Below are positions 6,281 through 11,772 of a DNA stretch of 13,897 bases, one piece after another; position 1 is the first letter of the stretch; every line of letters starts with the position of its first letter. Source of the stretch: an uncultured Clostridia bacterium (GTDB lineage: Bacteria; Bacillota; Clostridia; TANB77; CAG-508). The position numbers and the translations under genes are program-made. The notes beneath the pieces were generated by a model, which searched no databases, was not told the origin of the DNA, and worked only from the letters and a program-made list of their open reading frames with translations. The stretch is from contig CAPNAQ010000033.1 of NCBI GenBank assembly GCA_948663505.1, forward strand, positions 1 through 13,897, in the 5' to 3' direction.

Positions 6281-7393
6281 ATGAGAGAATTACCTCGTGT
6301 TAGAGTAACAGAAGACTTTTATATGTGGTTTAATTTTGAAGAAAAAGAAGAATATTATGCAACACCACTATATTTGTATAATGTAAATAGAAAAAGAATA
6401 GATGAAAATGATGAAACAAGATTATCTTTAACATTAGAAAAAGATATTTCTAAAACTAAAATAAATAAGAAAAAAGAGATTATAAGACAACCAGCAACTA
6501 TCTATATTCACTATGTAGAAAGTATAGGTTCATTGTTAATAAATTTCTTAAATGCTGATTTTTCTTCTTATGAATCTGCATACAATACTTTCTTCTATGC
6601 CTATGGTTACGAGCTAATTAAAGAGTATGTACCATACGCATATACGAAAAATGATGAACACATAACAGATGTAGAATTTAGAAAAATAATAGAAGATATT
6701 TATAATACAAGTGAATATGACTTAAAAGAATGGCAAGATAATTTTAGAAAATGCGTAGATTTCATATATAACTTAAATAGAAATGAAGCATTAAAAGAAC
6801 ATAGTCCATATTCAAAATTTGTTGCATATACAATTAAGAATAATGATATTTATACCTATTCACAAGATGTTGAAGTTATATTAGATAATTATATAAACAT
6901 ACATAATTATAATCATGAAAAAAGTATGGAAGATTTAATAAAGAGTGTAAATGAAAAGGATCCAAAATTAGAATTACACAATGTTTATACAAGTACAAAA
7001 TTAACAAGTATGTGTTTTACAATATTAGATCAAATCGTAAGACAAGAGAATTTACAAATAAAGACTTGCTTAAATTGTGGTAGATATTTTATACCAACTT
7101 TTAGGCAAAATGAGATTTACTGTAATTTAAAAAATGTCGATGGTACACCAACTTGTAGAGATAAAGGAGCAAGTGAAAGCTATAAAAAGAATTTGGAAAA
7201 TACACCTGCATTGCTACTTTATAGAAGAACATATCAACAAAAGGTTATGACTGTATATAGAAATAAAGAAAATAAACAACTAAAGAAAAACTTTGATAAA
7301 TGGAAAAAAGAAGCGCAAGCAAAAATAAAGCTATTTAAACAAGGAAAATTAGATGAAGATACTTTGTATAATTGGATGATTGAAAATAAGTAA
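6281..7393 (+). CDS. DUF6076-like zinc-binding protein, copy 2
   Basis: A 370-aa paralogue of the gene at 695-1819. Shared blocks: FYMWFN...EEYYATPLYLYN at the N-terminus, SLLINFLNADFSSYESAYNTFFYAYG (about 84-109), CVDFIYNLN (158-166) and the zinc block C263-x2-C266, C281, C292 within KTCLNCGRYFIP...LLYRRTYQQ. The cysteines fall at nearly the same numbers as in copy 1, but many other positions differ, so this is an old duplication or separate acquisition, not a recent copy. ATG 6281 has AAAGGGG about 10 nt upstream. It is divergent from the integrase 2 operon and 28 nt ahead of the HEPN gene. I infer a nucleic-acid-binding regulator or partner of that pair. Confidence 0.8.
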   Translation: MRELPRVRVTEDFYMWFNFEEKEEYYATPLYLYNVNRKRIDENDETRLSLTLEKDISKTKINKKKEIIRQPATIYIHYVESIGSLLINFLNADFSSYESAYNTFFYAYGYELIKEYVPYAYTKNDEHITDVEFRKIIEDIYNTSEYDLKEWQDNFRKCVDFIYNLNRNEALKEHSPYSKFVAYTIKNNDIYTYSQDVEVILDNYINIHNYNHEKSMEDLIKSVNEKDPKLELHNVYTSTKLTSMCFTILDQIVRQENLQIKTCLNCGRYFIPTFRQNEIYCNLKNVDGTPTCRDKGASESYKKNLENTPALLLYRRTYQQKVMTVYRNKENKQLKKNFDKWKKEAQAKIKLFKQGKLDEDTLYNWMIENK

Positions 7394-7421
7394 ATAATAT
7401 ATTAAACGGAGATAAATTATA

Positions 7422-8624
7422 ATGAAAATGGAATATATACTTATAAAAAAAGAGGACGTTAAAATATATAAAGAGAAAAATAAGACTATTTATAAAATTT
7501 TGCCATCTTCTTTTGAATTAATAAATGATAATTTCGAAAATGTTGAAGTAGAAAAAATTAAAGATAATAAAGATAAACTTTTTCGAAGTAATTGGGAAGG
7601 AAGTTTTTATAGTAACCAAATAAAAGCCAATTTTAGCATAAAGCAATATTCAAAGCAAAAATTATCATATTTAACTATATATATTAAAGGAAATAACAAT
7701 ATAGGCACAATGGAACTAATTGATAATGATATAAATAAAATAATGTCTAACTATTATATTGTTATTACTTCTTATGATTGTATTTCAGAGTTTTATTGTA
7801 ATAAAATTTATAATAAATTAAATAGATTTGAAAGAAAATTGAGAGAGTTACTGTTTGATATATATACTTTTCATTATGGACTAAATTATTATGATCAAAA
7901 ATTTAGTAATGATTTGAAAGAAAAAATAAAGACAGATAAATCTATATATTCAGAATCAAGAAGCGTTGAGAAAATAAAACAAGCTTTATACGAACTAACA
8001 TATAACGATATTAATGACCTTTTATTTACTCCAAAGTGGTTAGATGAAGATAATAAAAATAAAGTGAAAATGATTACAAAATTGCATAATGAAAATTTAT
8101 CACAGCAAGAGCTAATTGAAATAGTAGAAAATGTTAAACCTAAATCAGATTGGGAAAGATTGTTTTTACCATATATTGGGGAAATTGAAGGCTTTCAAGA
8201 AACAATAAATGAATTGAGAGAATTAAGAAATAGAGTTGCACATTGCAAGTTTTTTAGGCAACAACATTATGATAGATGTTTAGGAATTTTGAAAGTAGCA
8301 CAAAAAGAATTGGATAAAGCATTAAAAGAAGTAATGAAAATAGATTTTCAAAAATTAAATGCAGATTATACAAACAACCAATTTCATACTACTATCGAAA
8401 TGGTTACAAAAAGTTTAAGAGAATTTGGAGAAACATTAAACAATTATAGCAAACAAGTGATTTCAGCAACACAATTATCTATAGCAAATATTATTAAAGA
8501 ATCGTTAAGTAATTTAAAACCACCATCAATTAATTCTGATATGTTTAACTATAAATATACTAAAACTACCATAAAAGGTTTTAAATTATTAAAAAACAAA
8601 AAATACATAAAAAAGAAAAAATAA
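7422..8624 (+). CDS. HEPN-type protein, possible RNase toxin / phage-defence cargo
   Basis: A 400-aa protein. Residues 261-274 read TINELRELRNRVAH: R269-N-R-V-A-H274 matches the R-x4-6-H motif of HEPN ribonucleases, inside a helical region (about 245-305). A second helical segment (about 126-150, KIYNKLNRFERKLRELLFDIY) is typical of the helix that begins abortive-infection-like HEPN proteins. The N-terminal 120 residues look like a beta-rich unknown domain, and the C-terminus is very basic (KNKKYIKKKK). No membrane segment is seen. Its start has CGGAG 10 nt upstream and follows the DUF6076-like gene by 28 nt, so they are one operon. From family knowledge, RNA cleavage in antiviral defence is plausible, but it is not shown. 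Confidence 0.65.
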   Translation: MKMEYILIKKEDVKIYKEKNKTIYKILPSSFELINDNFENVEVEKIKDNKDKLFRSNWEGSFYSNQIKANFSIKQYSKQKLSYLTIYIKGNNNIGTMELIDNDINKIMSNYYIVITSYDCISEFYCNKIYNKLNRFERKLRELLFDIYTFHYGLNYYDQKFSNDLKEKIKTDKSIYSESRSVEKIKQALYELTYNDINDLLFTPKWLDEDNKNKVKMITKLHNENLSQQELIEIVENVKPKSDWERLFLPYIGEIEGFQETINELRELRNRVAHCKFFRQQHYDRCLGILKVAQKELDKALKEVMKIDFQKLNADYTNNQFHTTIEMVTKSLREFGETLNNYSKQVISATQLSIANIIKESLSNLKPPSINSDMFNYKYTKTTIKGFKLLKNKKYIKKKK

Positions 8625-8638
8625 AATGTCAAGTTCTA

Positions 8639-8667
8639 TTGTTTTTTGTATAAAATTCAAGTATAAT
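8639..8667 (+). promoter_or_regulatory. Promoter of the type I toxin mRNA
   Basis: TTGTTT (8639-8644), a 17-nt spacer and TATAAT (8662-8667), with a start near 8674. This gives an mRNA of about 180 nt ending at the terminator at 8824-8855. Confidence 0.65.
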
Positions 8668-8675
8668 AAACACAT

Positions 8676-8703
8676 CCTTTTCAAAGGAAATCTTTGTGAA
8701 AGG
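8676..8703 (+). promoter_or_regulatory. 5' stem-loop that covers the toxin ribosome binding site
   Basis: CCTTTTCAAAG (8676-8686) pairs with CTTTGTGAAAGG (8692-8703) through 11 pairs, one of them G-U, with one bulged T. The right arm contains AAAGG, the start of the AAAGGGGG ribosome binding site (8699-8706). A helix that hides the toxin ribosome binding site is a known feature of fst-type mRNAs. Confidence 0.6.
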
Positions 8704-8718
8704 GGGTGTTGTGACAGA

Positions 8719-8814
8719 ATGAACGGCTATATGCTTATATGGATTCTGCTTCAGAAAATTGAAAAATTGCAAGAAGAATTGAATACATATAAAAACAACA
8801 CAGATAAAAACTGA
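8719..8814 (+). CDS. Small toxin-like peptide, 31 aa, of a type I toxin-antitoxin locus
   Basis: The peptide begins MNGYMLIWILL, a short hydrophobic stretch, and continues with an amphipathic charged tail (QKIEKLQEELNTYKNN). It is the size of Fst/TxpA-type toxins, but the hydrophobic part is only about 8-9 residues, shorter than a usual membrane span, so the sequence is not a recognised family. The frame is open from 8626, but that ATG has no ribosome binding site. ATG 8719 follows AAAGGGGG (8699-8706) by about 12 nt. The toxin call rests mainly on the RNA architecture: a 5' helix over the ribosome binding site, direct repeats over the start codon, and a convergent antisense RNA. It would be expected to act at the membrane. 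Confidence 0.65.
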   Translation: MNGYMLIWILLQKIEKLQEELNTYKNNTDKN

Positions 8815-8823
8815 TTTTCAGTT

Positions 8824-8855
8824 CAGAGCAGCTCATCACCTGCTCTGTTTTTTTT
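8824..8855 (+). terminator. Terminator of the toxin mRNA
   Basis: CAGAGCAG (8824-8831) and CTGCTCTG (8840-8847) pair perfectly around CTCATCAC and are followed by eight T. The loop is complementary over 7 nt to the loop of the antisense RNA terminator. A smaller hairpin AACTGA/TCAGTT (8809-8823) overlaps the toxin stop codon. Confidence 0.9.
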
Positions 8856-8859
8856 ACAT

Positions 8860-8890
8860 AAAAAAAGATATGTGTCATCACTCACATATC
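8860..8890 (-). terminator. Terminator of the antisense RNA
   Basis: On the minus strand GATATGTG, loop AGTGATGA and CACATATC, then TTTTTTT (8866-8860). It faces the toxin terminator across about 5 nt, so the two transcripts just fail to overlap at their 3' ends. Confidence 0.85.
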
Positions 8891-8927
8891 AGGTGTTGCT
8901 CAATGAACGGCTACATTCACTTAAGCT
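8860..8927 (-). ncRNA. Antisense antitoxin RNA, about 67 nt (RNAII-like)
   Basis: Minus-strand promoter TTGACA-17-TATACT (8962-8934) gives a start near 8927. The RNA reads through the complements of AATGAACGGCTA (8902-8913) and GGTGTTG (8892-8898) and ends at a perfect 8-bp terminator GATATGTG/CACATATC (8867-8890) with a seven-T tail. Its terminator loop AGTGATGA can kiss the toxin mRNA terminator loop. No ORF is present. Length, orientation and contact sites match the RNAII antitoxin of the fst par locus, except that there the two RNAs share one bidirectional terminator and here each has its own. Confidence 0.75.
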
Positions 8928-8933
8928 ATTATT

Positions 8934-8962
8934 AGTATAGCATTATTTTTTATAAATGTCAA
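8934..8962 (-). promoter_or_regulatory. Promoter of the antisense antitoxin RNA
   Basis: On the minus strand TTGACA (8962-8957), a 17-nt spacer and TATACT (8939-8934). This is stronger than the toxin promoter, as expected for a labile antisense RNA kept in excess. The left end of the insertion sequence lies only 18 bp upstream of the -35. Confidence 0.8.
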
Positions 8963-9009
8963 ACAAAACCCAAAAAAAAATAGTGTAAAATGGTTTCGGA
9001 ATAGAAAAA

Positions 9010-9074
9010 AAGAAAGTCCTTTGATATAATAAGTTTAAGTAAAAAAAAAACAATATCAAAGAAAGGACTTTCTT
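9010..9074 (+). promoter_or_regulatory. Hairpin that would hide the transposase start from outside transcripts
   Basis: AAGAAAGTCCTTTGATAT (9010-9027) pairs with 9053-9074 through 13 + 5 pairs around a 4-nt bulge (CTTT on the complement). The right arm contains the ribosome binding site AAAGGA and ends next to ATG 9075. A TATAAT (9025-9030) lies in the left arm. Transcripts from it would start near 9037, lack the left arm and be translatable, while read-through transcripts would be blocked, a known strategy in other insertion sequences. Confidence 0.65.
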
Positions 9075-10547
9075 ATGAAACCTATTATATCACAAAAATT
9101 ATTAAATGTGTTAAAAAATAAAATAATTCCTATAATTTCTTTAAAATTATTTAATGATGTTGAATTTTTATTAAATAATCTGTTTGTTAATGATGGCTCA
9201 AATCACTATTTTAACCTTATTTATAAACTTCAGACTTCTGCTAGAGATATAGTTAAATCTATTGTTGTTTCTACTTTTGAAGAACTAGATAATGAATTTA
9301 AAGAATCTACTTATAGAAAAACTCGATATTTTATTAATAAATCTAATGTCTCTAGAACATTAATCACTATTCTGGGAGAAATCACTTTTAAAAGAACTTA
9401 CTATGTTTCTAAGTATTCCAATAAAAAATTCTTTTATATAGATAAAATTTTTGATTTACCAAAAAACGATCATTATGACCCTATTGTTAAATCTATTACT
9501 ATTTCAAAGTCTTTTTCAACATCACAAGCTCAATCTGTACGTGATACATCATCTTTAATTAACGATTTATCTTATTTTGAATCTAATTCGATTATTAAAG
9601 ATATTCCCAGACAATCTGTATATAATTGGATTAGGAATTGGTATGTTCCTAATATAGTCCCAAAATCTGCTGAAACTCCTGACACTTTATATGTTATGGC
9701 TGATGAAAAATATATTGGTAGCCAAGATATTAATAAAGATATTATGATTAAATCTTTTGTTGCTTTTGAAAATGTTATAGATGTGTCTAAAAATCGCCGA
9801 AAGCTTGTTAATAGAACCGTTTTTTCTCATTATGGTGATAAGCCTTGGCTCGCTTTTATGGACTTTATTGCTATGAAATACGATTTTGATAAAATTAAAA
9901 ATATTTGCTTGTTTGGTGATGGGGCATCTTGGATAAAATCAGGAACTGGAGAACTCAGACTTTCTAAAAATAATTCAGTTAAATTCTACCTTTGTGAATT
10001 TCATTTTAAACAAGCCATTCACCATATTACTACTAATGATGATGAACGATATTATTTACTGCATATTTTTAAAAATAAGCCTAAATCTTATTTTATTAAT
10101 GCTGTTGATACAATTATATATAATAATCCAAATCGTAAAGAGACTATTACAAAAAAGCTTAATTACATTATTAATAATTATACTAATATAAAGTCAATGT
10201 TAGATTTAAACATTGGCTCATCAATGGAAAGTCACATATCACACTTAATTGCTTCCTTGTTTTCTTCTAGACCTAAAGGATTTTCTACTAAAAGAATTAC
10301 TAAATATTTAAAACTTAATGATTACAAAAATAATAATATAAATATATTCAAATTATATTTATCAACATATTCAAAAAAGAAAACTACTAAACTATATGAA
10401 AATACATATGATTACGAAATATTTACACCAGATAAAATTCATAATATTCCAATACTTAATTACGGGAGAAATACTGGAACTTATATTTACTTAAACAACA
10501 TATCACATGAGATATCTACAGAAAATTATATATTAAATGAAACCTAA
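9075..10547 (+). CDS. UPF0236/ISLre2-family transposase
   Basis: A 490-aa protein resembling the UPF0236 transposases of ISLre2 elements and the related transposase-like proteins of mycoplasma ICEs. Recognisable blocks: GEITFKRTYYVSKYSNKKFFYIDKIF (about 101-126), the first catalytic-type Asp in VMADEKYIG (D210), the second in LFGDGASWIK (D282), CEFHFKQAI (about 307-315) and SSMESHISHLIASLFSSRPKGFS, where the final Glu probably lies. It would catalyse DNA cleavage and transfer at the terminal repeats. Start at ATG 9075 has AAAGGA 7-8 nt upstream. No frameshift or stop interrupts it and both ends are present, so the copy may be active. Confidence 0.88.
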   Translation: MKPIISQKLLNVLKNKIIPIISLKLFNDVEFLLNNLFVNDGSNHYFNLIYKLQTSARDIVKSIVVSTFEELDNEFKESTYRKTRYFINKSNVSRTLITILGEITFKRTYYVSKYSNKKFFYIDKIFDLPKNDHYDPIVKSITISKSFSTSQAQSVRDTSSLINDLSYFESNSIIKDIPRQSVYNWIRNWYVPNIVPKSAETPDTLYVMADEKYIGSQDINKDIMIKSFVAFENVIDVSKNRRKLVNRTVFSHYGDKPWLAFMDFIAMKYDFDKIKNICLFGDGASWIKSGTGELRLSKNNSVKFYLCEFHFKQAIHHITTNDDERYYLLHIFKNKPKSYFINAVDTIIYNNPNRKETITKKLNYIINNYTNIKSMLDLNIGSSMESHISHLIASLFSSRPKGFSTKRITKYLKLNDYKNNNINIFKLYLSTYSKKKTTKLYENTYDYEIFTPDKIHNIPILNYGRNTGTYIYLNNISHEISTENYILNET

Positions 10548-10565
10548 ATTTTAACTTTAGGTTTC
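10539..10565 (+). terminator. Hairpin over the transposase stop codon
   Basis: GAAACCTAAA (10539-10548) pairs perfectly with TTTAGGTTTC (10556-10565) around a 7-nt loop. The stem includes the TAA stop. No T-tract follows, so it may protect the 3' end or terminate weakly. A second small stem TCGGA/TCCGA (10585-10599) with T-rich loop overlaps the right terminal repeat. Confidence 0.5.
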
Positions 10566-10643
10566 ACTAATGAATTATATATCATCGGATTTTTTCCGAA
10601 ACTTCTTGACACTAATTTTTATATTCTTATAAACCGCAAAATA

Positions 10644-10880
10644 TCAATCTTCTTCTACATCTTTAAATAATTTATCTGTAAAAAATTCATTTAATTCAAT
10701 CCCAAATCCTTCACATATATGTAATAAAGTAACAAGTTTTGGACTTTGACTTTTTCCATTTATAAAACTACTTAATGTAGAATATGATATTCCAGACTCT
10801 AAAGATAACCTATGTAAAGTTATATTTCTTTCATCTGCTAAACTTATAATTCTTCTTCTAACAGCTTCTGAAAGTTGCAT
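10644..10880 (-). CDS. XRE-family helix-turn-helix repressor 1
   Basis: A 78-aa Cro/CI-type regulator made almost entirely of one HTH domain: RRRIISLADERNITLHRLSLESGISYSTLSSFINGKSQSPKLVTLLHICEGFGIELNEFF. The recognition helix is about residues 32-42. It has no oligomerisation or protease domain. ATG 10880 has AGAGGGA 4 nt upstream. It is divergent from the small gene at 11024, and their shared spacer holds three similar 15-bp CGAAA-type sites, so repression of both promoters is likely. It lies just outside the right end of the insertion sequence. Confidence 0.88.
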   Translation of the reverse strand: MQLSEAVRRRIISLADERNITLHRLSLESGISYSTLSSFINGKSQSPKLVTLLHICEGFGIELNEFFTDKLFKDVEED

Positions 10881-10909
10881 AAAATCCCTCTTTTCTTAAC
10901 TATAAGATG

Positions 10910-10918
10910 AGTATAACA
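10910..10918 (-). promoter_or_regulatory. Extended -10 promoter of repressor 1
   Basis: On the minus strand TGTTATACT (10918-10910) is an extended -10 element. No good -35 is visible at 17 nt. The operator-like sites begin 5 bp upstream, so a bound repressor would block it. Confidence 0.5.
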
Positions 10919-10922
10919 AAAC

Positions 10923-11006
10923 TAACGAAATAACGCTGACGAAAAATCGCTAAAATACTATTGCAATATCTCTTTATTAGCGATATGATATAAACGAAAT
11001 ATCGTT
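10923..11006. promoter_or_regulatory. Operator cluster for XRE repressor 1
   Basis: Three related 15-mers: TAACGAAATAACGCT (10923-10937), TGACGAAAAATCGCT (10937-10951) and AAACGAAATATCGTT (10992-11006), all with ACGAAA-nA-CG. Half-sites ATCGCTA (10946-10952) and TAGCGAT (10979-10985) face each other. Two adjacent sites lie by the leftward promoter and one lies by the rightward -10, an arrangement like a phage immunity region. Confidence 0.7.
10961..10989 (+). promoter_or_regulatory. Promoter of the small gene at 11024
   Basis: TTGCAA (10961-10966), a 17-nt spacer and TATGAT (10984-10989). An operator-like half-site overlaps the -10 and a full 15-mer follows at 10992-11006. Confidence 0.6.
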
Positions 11007-11023
11007 AATAAGGAGGTAACAAT

Positions 11024-11143
11024 ATGCTAAAAATAAATGACATAGAGAAATATATAGATGATCCACTGTTAGATAGTATATTTAGAGAGAGGGAAGAAGA
11101 ACTATATATTGAATGTAAAAATGAAGATGAAGATATAATATGA
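11024..11143 (+). CDS. Small acidic protein, 39 aa, probably the 5' part of a frameshifted gene
   Basis: ATG 11024 follows a strong AAGGAGG (11010-11016) by 7 nt, so translation certainly starts here. The 39-aa product is acidic (KYIDDPLLDSIFREREEEL, then NEDEDII) and ends at TGA 11141-11143. I do not recognise it. The next phase is open from 11139 to 11342 with no start codon or ribosome binding site at its beginning, which suggests one original gene. It is divergently transcribed from repressor 1 and controlled by the same operators, a position where phage-like elements carry an early gene or antirepressor. Confidence 0.65.
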   Translation: MLKINDIEKYIDDPLLDSIFREREEELYIECKNEDEDII

Positions 11144-11342
11144 TATAGACTGCGAAAAGCTAATAAATAAAATTAAAAATCTTCCACCACATTTTAACAA
11201 TACAAGAGAAGAAATTATTAAATCATTAGATAAATATGTAATGAGAGAAAATTTAATTATGGCTCATGATAATGAGAAATTTTATAAGGCTGGTTTCTGT
11301 GATGGAATTAGAATCATACTAGAAAATCTAAAAAATAAATAA
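11024..11342 (+). pseudogene. Candidate single gene broken by a +1 frameshift at 11141
   Basis: Skipping one base at the ATA-TGA junction joins the 39-aa frame to a frame reading DIDCEKLINKIKNLPPHF and ending FCDGIRIILENLKNK at TAA 11340-11342, about 105 aa in total. The second frame has no Met until residue 34 and no ribosome binding site, so it is unlikely to be separate. Either a one-base insertion inactivated the gene or the TGA is bypassed by a programmed +1 shift. Confidence 0.5.
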
Positions 11343-11369
11343 CAGCAAACATTATATTTACTGCTATTT
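11337..11369 (-). terminator. Terminator of XRE repressor 2
   Basis: On the minus strand AAATAGCAGTAAA pairs with TTTGCTGTTATTT over 13 positions including two G-U pairs, with a 7-nt loop, and is followed by a T-rich tail (TATTTTTTAG). On the plus strand the two G-U pairs become A-C mismatches, so it functions leftward. It overlaps the ends of both flanking genes. Confidence 0.6.
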
Positions 11370-11612
11370 ATCTAATTTTTTATTAAATACATCAGCTGAA
11401 ACTTTAAATACTTTAGCAAATGCAAATAATTCAAAGTCTTGAACTAATCTGTTATCATTTTCTATTTTTGAGATTTCTTTAGATGTTAGTTGAATACCTA
11501 ATAACTGTAATTTTTCTGCTAAATCTTGTTGAGATAAATTGGCTTTTAATCTTAATTCTTTTAGTACAGAGCCAGATATATTTCTAAACTCATTGTATTT
11601 GTTAATTTTCAT
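11364..11612 (-). CDS. XRE-family helix-turn-helix repressor 2
   Basis: An 82-aa regulator with one Cro/CI-type HTH domain: LKELRLKANLSQQDLAEKLQLLGIQLTSKEISKIENDNRLVQDFELFAFAKVFKV. The insertion between the helices (LLGIQLTSKEISKIE) places the recognition helix near residues 43-52. ATG 11612 has AAGGTGAG about 5 nt upstream. It is divergent from the gene at 11773. The spacer holds a perfect 13-bp inverted repeat whose left copy sits 14 bp from this start codon, so autoregulation is likely. It is unrelated in sequence to repressor 1 beyond the fold. Confidence 0.88.
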   Translation of the reverse strand: MKINKYNEFRNISGSVLKELRLKANLSQQDLAEKLQLLGIQLTSKEISKIENDNRLVQDFELFAFAKVFKVSADVFNKKLDK

Positions 11613-11625
11613 ATTCTCACCTTAT

Positions 11626-11673
11626 TCGCTTTATTATAGATATTATTGTACTATTATATATATAATAAAGCGA
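11626..11673. promoter_or_regulatory. 13-bp inverted repeat, likely operator of XRE repressor 2
   Basis: TCGCTTTATTATA (11626-11638) and TATAATAAAGCGA (11661-11673) are perfect inverted copies, centre to centre 35 bp. They contain or flank the leftward -10 candidates. The only GC-bearing bases in this AT-only stretch are the conserved CGC/GCG, which argues against chance. Confidence 0.7.
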
Positions 11674-11688
11674 TAAAAGTTCAAAAAA

Positions 11689-11717
11689 TTGATTTATGTA
11701 AATAATTATGTTATAAT
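11689..11717 (+). promoter_or_regulatory. Promoter of the unknown gene at 11773
   Basis: TTGATT (11689-11694), a 17-nt spacer and TATAAT (11712-11717), with a start near 11724. The leader carries a small TTCAatgTTGAA hairpin and then TAGGAGGA. Confidence 0.75.
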
Positions 11718-11772
11718 TAAAGTACATTCAATGTTGAAGAATGAACAAATTTCTTTATAGGAGGAAAACAAT

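Larger units (their letters stand above)
8705..8913. repeat. Direct repeats DRa/DRb shared by toxin start site and antisense RNA
   Basis: GGTGTTG occurs at 8705-8711 and 8892-8898. AATGAACGGCTA occurs at 8718-8729, containing the toxin ATG, and at 8902-8913. The minus-strand RNA across the second pair is therefore complementary to the toxin mRNA's start region without overlapping it. TCATCAC is also repeated in the loops of the two terminators (8833-8839 and 8875-8881). Confidence 0.8.
8981..10614 (+). mobile_element. ISLre2-like insertion sequence (UPF0236 transposase)
   Basis: A single transposase gene is bounded by imperfect 21-bp inverted repeats. The left end 8981-9001 and right end 10594-10614 share TAGTGT at the tip and GTTTCGGAA inside, 17 of 21 matching. 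Length is 1634 bp. Flanks are A- and T-rich (A9 on the left, ATTTTTATA on the right), and no convincing target duplication can be read, so the exact edges are uncertain by a few bases. The element separates the toxin-antitoxin locus from the XRE regulator block. Confidence 0.8.

Noticed and set aside
8626..8718. Upstream start of a 62-aa frame containing the small toxin peptide
   Set aside because: The ATG at 8626 has no ribosome binding site, and the promoter's -10 (8662-8667) lies inside the extension, so the transcript would start after it.
9994..10191. 65-aa frame inside the transposase
   Set aside because: It is an out-of-frame shadow of the transposase gene.
8972..10623. 9-bp target-site duplication around the insertion sequence
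   Set aside because: The flanks AAAAAAAAA and ATTTTTATA do not match, and A-runs make any shorter match meaningless.
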